Shown here: positions 55,916 to 64,000 of the stretch, piece after piece
Position numbering within the stretch: the first letter of the stretch is position 1
Layout: the number at the start of each line of letters is the position of its first letter
Assembly (NCBI RefSeq): GCF_905163445.1
Contig: NC_053181.1
Span: 21,550,001 to 21,614,000 of the forward strand
Reading direction: 5' to 3'
Length of the DNA stretch: 64,000 nt
From: Pararge aegeria
Taxonomy: Eukaryota > Arthropoda > Insecta > Lepidoptera > Nymphalidae
Notes under the pieces: model-generated
Databases searched by the model: none
What the model was told of the DNA's origin: nothing
The model's input: the letters and a program-made list of their open reading frames with translations, nothing else
Translations under genes and position numbers: made by a program

Positions 55916-56080
55916 CTGAGAATGCTCCGGTATCTGCGCGAAACGTACTTTAGTAAATGTCTTTGTCCCTCAGTGTAGGATGGTGTTAAAAGAAGTTTTC
56001 AGGTGCACCGTGCGGATTATAGCATAACTATAAGCTTCAAGTATTCTTTAATATATCATGGAATTCCACAAAGTATAAAC
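55916..56080 (+). repeat. Dispersed repeat related to 62367-62628
   Basis: GAGAATGCTCCGGTATCTGC and, further on, TATATCATGGAATTCCACAA match blocks of the 62367 insert in opposite orientation; the part between is diverged. Confidence 0.5.
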
Positions 56081-56845
56081 GTAAAAACTTTATTTAAGTC
56101 TTTTTCAGCAATAGAATTAAGAAATGTAAGCGAAACCTGTGTACCTCTTATTTTGACGGTAACACGTTGCGTTTCGTAGATTATGTAGTGGAAATTTAAC
56201 GCTGTTAATAAATTTCGAATTGTTTGATTCATGCACGTTTTCAAGTACCTAAAATCGACTGCTCCCCAGACTGAAGTTTGTGCTCAAGTACGACGGTAAT
56301 GAGAGATGATGCTTGGGCTACTCAACGTGTAGTCAGTAGGTCACTAAGTGCGTGACTATTGATTTGTGTCCCGTGAATAATTAATCAGTGCATTGCAGTA
56401 CATTTACGTGTAATTTAGGTGCAAGTAGGAATCAATACATCTGTTCAAATACATTAAATTAAGAAGAATAATTATCTCTCAATTAGATGAATATTTGAAC
56501 TGGAGGGTAAACTAAATTCGGGGTTTTAAAATGTTTGTTTGTTATAACGTGGTTTTCATTAATTAAAAACGATACGCCCCGGAACTAAAAAGCATAAAAC
56601 ACTTGTTTCTACTGGCGATCTAATTAAATTTTAGAACACAAACTATTGTGTCCTAAATATGATAGATAGATATATTCCCTCGCTGACTTTTTTGTAGGTA
56701 ATAATAAGTACTTTAATTATGTAGTACATGTTTTTTACACAGCGCACACCAAATAATCAACTTTATAGGCAAAAATTTGCTACTTTGGGTTACATTATTA
56801 TTGATTTTTCAATAACTGCTCGACCATATTGCGGCATACAAGACG

Positions 56846-56876
56846 GAATTACAGACACATGAGGCTTAACACGTAA
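56846..56876 (+). repeat. Repeat C scrap
   Basis: GAATTACAGACACATGAGGC and TTAACAC match the right half of repeat C. Confidence 0.4.
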
Positions 56877-56991
56877 GTTAAGTCTAAGGATGATGGAAAA
56901 TTGAAAGCCCTGCTTGATGCCCTGTTTATAGACGAGGGTGTGTTTGTACTATAAAATAAAAATAAAACCATTAGATGTATTTAACTCCTAC

Positions 56992-57160
56992 CTTAGTCCA
57001 GGAACATCAGATACCGGTACGCCATCTTCCGTCAGCCAAGTGATGGTGGGTGCCGGGGTGCCGTGCGCGGCGCACGACACGCTGGCGCCCGTGCTATTGG
57101 AGAACGAGAGCCGGGGCGGCGGCTCCATGAGAAAGATCAGCTGGCTGCTCGATGGAGATG
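56992..57160 (-). CDS. Dscam: Dscam-family gene, exon encoding first half of Ig1
   Basis: This internal exon encodes the N-terminal half of the first immunoglobulin domain of a Dscam-type cell-adhesion receptor, a type I membrane protein that guides neurite self-recognition and wiring. On the minus strand it follows a TTACAG acceptor and ends CTAAG before GTAGGAG. It carries 2 nt, 55 codons and 2 nt. The peptide contains EPPPRLSFSNSTGASVSC, then ITWLTEDG and VSDVPGL. These match the conserved Dscam Ig1 pattern (EP..R..FSN.TGA...C, W, DVPGLR). Cys29 and Trp41 are the B-strand cysteine and core tryptophan; NST is a potential N-glycosylation site. The split codon AG|G gives Arg with the next exon. 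The exon is much more GC-rich than its surroundings. The paralogue (Dscam2, 3 or 4 type) is not resolved. The upstream signal-peptide exon was not found. Confidence 0.92.
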
Positions 57161-57335
57161 CTGTAACAAAGTGAAAAATCTTGATTTAATCTCCCTGTCA
57201 TATTATTTCACGTCGTGGTGAAGGCGGATCAAAATACAGTTGTCACCATCTCTCCTCTCCTCACCGGTTGTGTACGGGGCGAATAAGGGACTAGAGATCG
57301 GAGAAAGAGCAGCTACTATCATATTATAAATATAA

Positions 57336-57492
57336 AAATATGAAAAAAAAACACCCGGCTAAGTTTGTTGTGGGCTTCATCTTAGACCAGAACGCATTTG
57401 GAACCCTCGTTGCTTACGTTTACTAGTTTTAAGTTTACGTGTCAAAAGTGCCATCTATGGGCCTAAAGATATTTTTGACTTTGACTTTACTG
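57336..57492 (+). repeat. Repeat E copy
   Basis: CACCCGGCTAAGTTTGTTGT, TTAGACCAGAACGCATTTGG, AACCCTCGTTGC, AAAAGTGCCATCTATGGGCC and a GACTTTGACTTT end. It lies 176 bp upstream (in Dscam sense) of the Ig1 exon. Confidence 0.8.
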
Positions 57493-57494
57493 CG

Positions 57495-57585
57495 ATTGTC
57501 CTCCGTGTTGAACCCTCCCTTTGGAAAGGCAAGTAGTCCAGCAGTGAACTGTAATAGGCTATTTATTCTATTATTTCATTATCAT
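57495..57585 (+). mobile_element. LINE/SINE 3' end fragment
   Basis: CCTTTGGAAAGGCAAGTAGT, CCAGCAGTGAACTGTAATAG and GCT resemble the GCCCAGCAGTGGGACG..AATAGGCT 3' end of lepidopteran retroelements. Confidence 0.5.
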
Positions 57586-57667
57586 CCTAGAAAATAGGAA
57601 ATTACTCGTAGAACCTGGACCCTCTATGCTGACCCACTAGTCCAATTTAATATTAGGTAGGGCTTTG

Positions 57668-57866
57668 TTTTTTATTCCACTACAAGTTAGCCTTGACTGC
57701 ATCAATCTCATCTGGTGGTAAGCATTGATGCAGTCTGGGTTGGCAGCGGGCTAACCTGTTATACGGCCGAATATATACCCTTCCGAGCTTCATCGGTTTC
57801 TAAGCTACATCTCTCCCGGAACATAATCGTTTGGCAGCACGTCTTTGTCGGCAGGGCACAAAAATA
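57668..57866 (-). mobile_element. SINE-D 3' part, left member of inverted pair
   Basis: TTTTATTCCACTACAAGTTA, GGCAGCGGGCTAACCTGTTA and GGCAGCACGTCTTTGTCGGC. Confidence 0.83.
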
Positions 57867-57896
57867 AATAACCAACTGACCGACAGTTGAACGATT

Positions 57897-58100
57897 TAGT
57901 CTGGTGGGACGTATCGGCCGTGGCTAGTTACTCTGCCGACAAAGACGTGTCACTAAGCGACTTAGGATTTCTGGTACGATGCTGCGTAGAAACAGATTCG
58001 GGTATGGGCTTAATATAACTACTCCTAACCTAACAGGCTAGCCTGCTAAAAACTTAGACTGCGTGACAACTTACCCCAGGCAGTCAAGGGCTAATTCAAA
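57897..58100 (+). mobile_element. SINE-D 3' part, right member of inverted pair
   Basis: TAGTCTGGTGGGACGTATCG, GGCCGTGGCTAGTTACTCTG, CCGACAAAGACGTGTCACTA, CTGCGTAGAAACAGATTCGG and CAGTCAAGGGCTAATTC. Confidence 0.83.
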
Positions 58101-58702
58101 GTCCATAAATGTTCTCTCCGAGCCACGAGAGTGCAACAATACTACTTTGTTTTTTTCTGCTATAATTATGGCAGTCAATACCTATAATTGTCTTCAATTA
58201 CTTCATACGTATGCAAAATTTCAGCTCAATAGGCCAGCATGTGCTAAAAACTCACTACAAACGTTTTACTGTAACAGATATACGAATGAAGCAAAGTTGA
58301 ATAAAAACTTTTAAAAATAAAAATATGTCGGAACTAGACCAAACGCCCTCGACTGAAGTATGCGCATTAAAACTGTTTTCACAGTTACAGCTAGCTGCAT
58401 TTCGCAGTATAATATAATCCCAGCTCGGCACGTTTGGGCAAATTACACAGGCACAACAATTTCACACGTCGCGTGAGCCGGGAATTGAGTGGAATCGCTC
58501 AAAGGCTCGCTGTAAGCAATTACGGATTCCCCTTTATTGGCGAATAAAAGCAGTATGTAAATACAGCGCTGAGGAACAAAGCCTACGCTCGGTGGCCTTT
58601 AAGCAATTAGAGAGATTAAACGCGAATAAAATAAGACGTGACTGTTGTGTAGTGACAAAAGGCTGAAATTGTTATGTTATTGCGAATCAACTATGTCTAT
58701 AC
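58101..58702. promoter_or_regulatory. Intron; candidate conserved non-coding element at 58430-58620
   Basis: The segment 58430-58620 is unique and mixed in composition (GTCGCGTGAGCCGGGAATTG, GGAATCGCTCAAAGGCTCGC, GCAATTACGGATTCCC, AAGCAATTAGAG). Homeodomain-like cores are present. It sits 1.3 kb upstream of the Ig1 exon. No conservation test was possible. Confidence 0.28.
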
Positions 58703-58878
58703 TCGTGTCAACCCCTTATTGGCCTTCTCGGAATGACAAGGGTTCAAGCCGTAGTCCACCACGCCGGCGAAGTGTAAAATGGTGGACTTCACACGCCCTT
58801 CAGAACATTATAAGAAACTCTCGGATGCTTCAGGAGAAGCCCAAATCTCACCCACTGGGCTATACCGCTTTTGAATGT
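58703..58878 (-). mobile_element. SINE-A, internally deleted
   Basis: GTCAACCCCTTATTGGCC, CAAGCCGTAGTCCACCACGC, CACACGCCCTTCAGAACATT and AAATCTCACCCACTGGGCTA. The body between the centre and the head is lost. Confidence 0.78.
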
Positions 58879-58897
58879 AAACTCTAAAATAAATCGA

Positions 58898-59182
58898 CGG
58901 CCGATTAGCGCAGTGGGCAGCGACCCTGCTTTCTGAGTCCAAGGCCGTGGGTTCGATTCCCACAACTGGAAAATGTTTATGTGTGTGTTGTTGTTTGAAT
59001 GAATGTTTTTCAGTGTCTGGGTGTTTGTACGAGTATGTATATTATAAGTATTTATGTATATTATACATATAAATATTCATCAGTCACCGTAGTACCCATA
59101 ACACAAGCTACGCTTACTTTGGGGCTAGATGGCGATGTGTGTATAGTCGTAGTATATTTATTTATTTATTTATATTTATTTA
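58898..59182 (+). mobile_element. SINE-B, full length
   Basis: Head CGGCCGATTAGCGCAGTGGG, CAGCGACCCTGCTTTCTGAG and B box GGGTTCGATTCCCACAACTG; body CAGTGTCTGGGTGTTTG; 3' end GTACCCATAACACAAGCTAC, GATGGCGATGTGTGTATAGT and TTTA repeats. Best plus-strand reference copy. Confidence 0.93.
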
Positions 59183-60232
59183 AATACTCAAACGAAGTCT
59201 ACCTTCACAATTATTCTTATAGTGGGTTATTAAACTTTAATCTAAAACTACAAAAGGCTTTGTACTGATTGATTGAATGACAACCTAGACCCCTAAAGGC
59301 TGAACATAGAAATTTTGAGATAATTTTATAGAAAGATTTACTAAGGATTCTTTAAAGAAAGTTTGTTAGAAAGTACATGTTTTTCATGACATGTTACAAG
59401 TAAGATTCATAAATTCGGTATTTTAACAACTAAATTTTATTTGTGCTTTACCTGAACCTTGCTTACTGGATCACGGGAAAATTTCTTAATCTGAAGTTAC
59501 TTTCGTGCGCTTATCCTACTTTGTTATTTTTGCACGATTTAACGGCTGAACGAAGTTTGGCAAGGAGATACTTTATATCTTGGTGATAATTTTTGATACC
59601 TTGAAATAAAACCTTTCCTACAGAATTTCAAAAACCGAGGCAGGAGTGTACAAAGTCGTGGGCAACAGTTAGTCAAATAATTATTTTTCGGGTAATGTTT
59701 TCAAGACTAATATTTGAAGAGTAAACTGTAGATTTTAATTTTCTGAGCTTGTACTCTAAATGTCTTGATGTTAAGTTTTTGCCACACGCTTAATATTCAA
59801 TGTAACTTACCTTTATCCAAGAGAACTTCTCATTTACATATTCATGTAACAACTAAGTGGGAATTAACGTTTAACTCACACACCTACACGCACCCCGTTG
59901 AAACTACGCGTACAGACCAGCCCACTAATCCCTTAGAGACATTATTAAAATTCCAGGAGGCCCTTTGTGCTGAATTAATTGTCCCAGCGGCCCATGGATC
60001 GCTTTTGATGTCGCCGCCTGTAAACTTTGTAAATTACTCTTCCATTGAATGGAATTAAATGGTTCTGGTACTCTGTTGTCTGAAATGCCTAATCTTTCCA
60101 TATCATTGCACAAATATTTGAAGCAGTTTAATCTGAATCTTGTTTTATGCGTCAAACTTCCTCAAGAATTCATTTGTGACGCCGTAGCATCTAAACACTA
60201 TACAATGGCATTGCAAGTTTCTATTTCTCAGG
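59183..60232. other. Intron; Helitron-like 3' end near 59536-59674
   Basis: ACGGCTGAACGAAGTTTGGC and GTACAAAGTCGTGGGCAACA with GTTAGTC are a Helitron-like 3' portion. Nothing else recognised; a 97-codon frame at 59765 has no domain. Confidence 0.4.
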
Positions 60233-60335
60233 GCTAGCGTGCGCGCCACGAGAGAAATATTTCTACCAATAATCCTGACTGTTTCCATAGAAAATAGATA
60301 ATATCACCAGAGATAATATCTCGTGGCGCGCTAGC
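60233..60335. mobile_element. Small hairpin element, 103 bp
   Basis: The left arm GCTAGCGTGCGCGCCACGAG and the right arm end CTCGTGGCGCGCTAGC are inverted repeats (extra TG on the left), continuing inward with AGAAATATT and AATATCT. The size and TIRs fit a MITE or solo hairpin. Confidence 0.75.
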
Positions 60336-60659
60336 TAGTCATACTGAATTTATTAAGAGTCATTCCTGCCGCCTCACTCGCTTCCACGCGATGGGTGTGT
60401 TCTCCACAGTTACAGTTAATTCATGCCATTAGAGATTCAAGTCACGCGTAAGAATAGGATTTAAAGCTAATTACTTTCCATTTGTTAAATCAGTTAGGTA
60501 CGAGCGTATTATCAGCTATTTAAGAGCGCCACAGCAATAAAACAGCGGTAAACATACAATCTATAATCAAACACAAAATTTTCATTATTTCAGTTGGCCT
60601 TTTGATGCATACATGATATGTTTAAACTATAGTACCTAAGTGATGGTGATAATGAAAAC

Positions 60660-60935
60660 AGAAAATGGGCGGGGCATGATTGCTTGGCCAAAGCATTAGG
60701 TAGTTAGCCTCCACGCTGCATAAACATGGCGGTAAACTGGTGGAACAAAAAGAAAATGAAATAGTTCATTGCACACAAATTAACGACAGGTGGTCAGACG
60801 ACATTAAGCGCGTCGCAGGCAGCCGCTGGATCTAAGCGGCACCTAACCGTGGAATTTGGAACTCCCTACAAAACACCTATGTCCAGCAGTGGACGTCTAT
60901 CGGTTGATATGATGATGATGACACAAATTAAGAAG
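60660..60935 (+). pseudogene. LINE ORF2 C-terminal relic
   Basis: From 60788 to 60907 the plus strand translates RWSDDIKRVAGSRWI, an in-frame TAA (60833-60835), then AAPNRGIWNSLQNTYVQQWT and SIG before a TGA stop. This is the C-terminal tail of a lepidopteran non-LTR reverse transcriptase ORF (RW.DDI...AG..W...A..R..W..L...YVQQW). It is followed by GATATGATGATGATG. The left part to 60660 is probably the same element, decayed. Confidence 0.75.
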
Positions 60936-62040
60936 TGTGCAATAAATTACCAAAAATAATAAATAATTGTAGACATGCAAAGGTGGCCTTATTGCTGCAA
61001 GCATTCTCTTACTGGTAACCATGTAGTTTCAAAATCGTAACCAAATACCTACGTTCAGCTCTTCTGATAGGAATATGAACTGTTTGAGCACTCATAATGA
61101 AGTAAGTTCACAAAAATATTATCCATTAAAATGTGAATATACCCATACTTGCACGAATGAACTCCACAGTAATGTCCGATATAAAGTAAATTTTATTTTC
61201 AGTAACAAAACCTTATTGAGCACCTGGCGGTCGTAAACGTTAATTGTATTATGTGTGTACTGGGATGCTACGAGGTCGTGGAGGCAGTTCCTCGTTTATA
61301 GGCGGCAGAGTCAATGAAAGTAATCCTTATGGCTGGAGTATCTACCTGTACCTACTACAAATAAAGTATACGAAAGTTTGCGACGAATACAAAATTGCAC
61401 ATTAATTTAATTCACTATACAACGTGTAAATAAAACTTCACAGGCTTTAAAGGTACATTATGTACTGTCTCTGAGACTTAGTTGTGAAACCGAAAACCTA
61501 ATAGTTTTTGAGTAAACCAATGCCATAATTTTCTACTGAAAGAAATCAGATATAGTCCTAACATCACGTGCAAAATTAAAATCAAGTGACTCCTGTCACT
61601 TTATTAGTTACGCGTCGAACAACGTAGGTACTATGCGCGTGTCGGTATTTTATTTTCAATAGGGTAGCCAAAGGCCACCTAGATTTTTTTTTTATTACGG
61701 AAAAAACAAAGTTGCCAAGAAACATATACTCGTTCGCGGACTTGGGTTAACAATGGTTATTAGGTAATATTATAGTAATGTACAACCTAATTCCGCCTCA
61801 TAGCATGCAGTATTGTTCGTTAAGAATTCGTTGGTATGGAAAAATAAATATGCTTCTTTTGATTTAATTACAGAGTGAATCCTTATGAAATATACTTATA
61901 TATACTTCAATATTATTTATTGATTCTGTTACACATATAGTTTTTGTTAACATTAAGGATGGTAAATGAGACTTAAATAGTTTTCTATTGAAAGAAGACG
62001 ACAAAACAAACATTGTCGTCGTTTTTTAATAGGAAGCTGG
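60936..62040. other. Intronic sequence, nothing recognised
   Basis: A short hairpin GACGACAA...TTGTCGTC lies at about 61998-62021. No gene. Confidence 0.4.
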
Positions 62041-62217
62041 TAGTAGTAGAGCATTATTGCAATGCTGTGTTCCGGTCTGAAGGGCGTGGTTTCCGGTGTA
62101 ATTGCAGGCACATGAGACTTAACACCTCCGTCTCAGATTGATAGAAACTGGGCGGCATGTTGCAACACGTGCTGCTTGCATGTCCTGATAAGTGTTATCT
62201 GTTTATAGGTCGATCAA
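62041..62217 (+). repeat. Repeat C, right half
   Basis: ATTGCAATGCTGTGTTCCGG, TCTGAAGGGCGTGG, GTAATTGCAGGCACATGAGA, CTTAACACCTCCGTCTCAGA and GGGCGGCATGTTGCAACACG. Confidence 0.8.
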
Positions 62218-62263
62218 ACTAAAAAAAACTTGAATAGAATTAATAGACCAGACCTATATTATG

Positions 62264-62366
62264 CTTGTTTTTTTTTTATTCCACTACAAGTTAGCTTTTA
62301 ACTGCAATCTTCCCTGACGATTAAAATTTCTAAGAACGGGCTAACCTGTTAGGGCTATGGCAGTTA
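62264..62366 (-). mobile_element. SINE-D, 3' part, interrupted
   Basis: T-run, TTCCACTACAAGTTAGCTTT, GGGCTAACCTGTTAGGGCTA and TGGCAGTTA. It continues at 62629. Confidence 0.85.
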
Positions 62367-62628
62367 AGGATTGAAGCAGGCGTAACTTTGCGGAATTCCA
62401 TGATATATTATGAAAATTAAGCTTAATTTTCTATACTCTGCGAAAAGCAGGAGAATCCATATGGTGTTATTTATAATTTCTTCAATCTTTATACTCCATA
62501 TCAAACAGCAATGTATCTTCGGCAATGTACCCTCTACGCTCCGAAACCGGAGCATCCTCAGGTGATATAGACTTTACAATGAATAATTTTTAAGTGGAGT
62601 ATAGCAAATTAAGCTTAATTTTCATAAG
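62367..62628. mobile_element. 262-bp insertion inside SINE-D, flanked by 11-bp duplication
   Basis: TATGGCAGTTA occurs at 62356-62366 and 62629-62639. The insert contains GCGTAACTTTGCGGAATTCC, a palindromic GAAAATTAAGCTTAATTTTC, GCTCCGAAACCGGAGC (hairpin) and a second TTAAGCTTAATTTTCAT near its right end. A diverged relative is at 55916-56080. No ORF with known domain. Confidence 0.85.
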
Positions 62629-62830
62629 TATGGCAGTTATATAAAACCAAACCCTTGATTGGTTTCCACGCGACGTAATACCAACGCTATCTCACTTAGC
62701 GACACTTCTTTGTCGGCTAGACCAGACAAGAGAAAATTCTGAAATTATACAATTGCCGTTGCCCCTAGAAATCGAACCAGGAACCGCCTGCTTAAAACCA
62801 CAGCGCTCACCGCCATCAGAGAGCGTCAAA
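62629..62830 (-). mobile_element. SINE-D, head part, interrupted
   Basis: CCTTGATTGGTTTCCACGCG, CTTAGCGACACTTCTTTGTC, AGAAAATTCTGAAATTATAC and, on the minus strand, the head with B box GGTTCCTGGTTCGATTTC. Confidence 0.85.
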
Positions 62831-63844
62831 ATAAAATTAATAAAATTAAATTGACTCCTTGTCAACTTTCAGGTATTCTAGTTGAGCGTTGATTCGAGCG
62901 GGCCTTCAGAAACTGGGGTCTAACTTCTAAGATACTACTGACACTATCCCAAACTTTCCATCTCACACTATAGAGAACAATTTTCAATAATGGTAGTTTA
63001 GAAGTTGGCAGCTTACAACTATCTGTAGTGCTCGTTCTCTAGCAAGTTACTTAGACTGCCACGTACAAGACTGCCAATTTAACTTCACTATCGCTGCAAC
63101 TGAGATATATTGCACTCGAGAGACATGATAGTTTAAGGAGTATACATCATAAGGAACCTGGAAGAAGCCAATCTTGGCACAAAACAGGATAAGGATATTT
63201 TGCATCCCAAAAATGCACAGGGTACAATTTCCGGATGATAAACAAAAGTATCGTACTTTTAAACAGCTCATAAGGCAGTTAATCAGTTATATTGATATGT
63301 GCTTGTTTTTCTTTAGCCCGCCATACTTTTTTTTACATTGCTATACATATATGTGAATCTGTAAAATATTGTTTAACTGTATATGGTATATATGCATATT
63401 TTATGTGTCTTTAATACATATTTTTATTTATACTTTATTTTTATAACACTATTGCATAAAACGGATAAAAAGTATACCGGACAAAATGAACATAATTTTC
63501 AAACAAAAGACGACCTTATTACTATTAAGCGGACCCTCGCGAATTCGTCCGCGAATGGGTCTTCGCAACTTCAAAAAGTAGTCGTAAGTTGTCGTTAAAA
63601 GAAACAATTCCGACAATTCCGATACACTTACTACATATATCCGTTTGGCGTAACGTTTACCGTTCACGCATCACACGCATCGGAATAATCTCAAAAAGGA
63701 TATTTTTTGTAGTTTCATTTCTCATGAATGATAGTAGACATTGGTCGCGTGATGTCATATAGCCTTAATTGATACTACCAATCCATAAAATAAATTGTAA
63801 TCGAAACAACATTTTCTGCGAGTAGCACGTTCAACAAAATAAAC
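62831..63844. other. Intronic sequence, Helitron-like scrap
   Basis: AAGCGGACCCTCGCGAATTC and GTCCGCGAATGG at 63526-63557 resemble Helitron/RTE termini. Otherwise no gene or repeat. Confidence 0.4.
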
Positions 63845-63978
63845 TCTAAAGCGTGGAGTATATGACATATACTTACGACCAATCCAAATTAATATTTTTA
63901 AATAGCGGAAACTACACAGACGTCTGTGTGAACATCTGAGTTACTCCCTAGTCGCATCTAAACATGTTTTACTTCAAA
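63845..63978 (-). repeat. Dispersed repeat, copy 2
   Basis: Reverse-complement match to 22160-22298 (ACTTACGACCAATCCAAATT, AATAGCGGAAACTACACAGA, CCCTAGTCGC, GTTTTACTTC). Confidence 0.65.
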
Positions 63979-64000
63979 AATACATACCGGTAAGCAATAT

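Noticed and set aside
5403..62830. Possible tRNA genes at A/B-box-bearing segments
   Set aside because: Each is attached to a repeated SINE body or has a broken acceptor stem. None folds into a convincing complete cloverleaf by eye, though a tRNA search program would settle this.
1..64000. CRISPR array, bacterial defence or biosynthetic cluster
   Set aside because: There are no regularly spaced identical repeats and no prokaryotic gene density; the window is eukaryotic intron.

Overview
This is a 64 kb piece of an AT-rich insect nuclear genome, almost certainly a moth or butterfly (Lepidoptera). The signs are dense tRNA-derived SINEs with ATG/CAT-repeat, TTTA-repeat or poly-A ends, a Lep1-like Helitron, LINE tails of types common in Lepidoptera, and widely spaced GC-rich exons in AT-rich introns. 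The species cannot be read from the sequence; a butterfly is plausible. Assignments to known repeat families come from memory and from copy-to-copy comparison inside the window, not from a library search.

The backbone is one large minus-strand gene of the Dscam family (Ig-superfamily neuronal adhesion receptor). Three consecutive coding exons are visible: 57160-56992 (first half of Ig1), 22022-21880 (second half of Ig1) and 8069-7908 (first half of Ig2). Their splice sites, phases and protein alignment agree. The introns between them are about 35.0 kb and 13.8 kb. The first exon (signal peptide) and everything after the first half of Ig2 were not found and probably lie outside the window. Only one exon for the first half of Ig2 is present, so there is no sign of the exon-4 array of hypervariable Dscam1.

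The smaller intron (8070-21879) holds the only complete gene: an intronless 248-residue short-chain dehydrogenase/reductase at 14014-13268, on the same strand as its host. It has an intact catalytic tetrad and a polyadenylation signal.

Most of the rest is intron filled with interspersed repeats. Labels used here: SINE-A (tRNA-like head, CAT/ATG tail, at least 13 copies), SINE-B (TTTA tail, six copies), repeat C (about 350 bp), SINE-D (ends in a poly-A tail, over 12 copies), repeat E (3' end resembling a LINE 3' UTR), SINE-F/G/H heads, LINE 3' fragments, Helitron and RTE-like fragments, and several hairpin MITEs. Several insertions are nested with target-site duplications: 28185-28406 inside repeat C, 62367-62628 inside a SINE-D, and a hairpin MITE at 45696-45886 inside a larger transposon. 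There is also a set of near-perfect short inverted repeats with very small loops.

No CRISPR array, bacterial operon, rRNA or convincing functional tRNA is present. I found no clear evidence for a new multi-gene system. The most interesting items are the nested SDR gene, the Dscam exon architecture, the SINE beside a Dscam splice donor, and the compact perfect palindromes.
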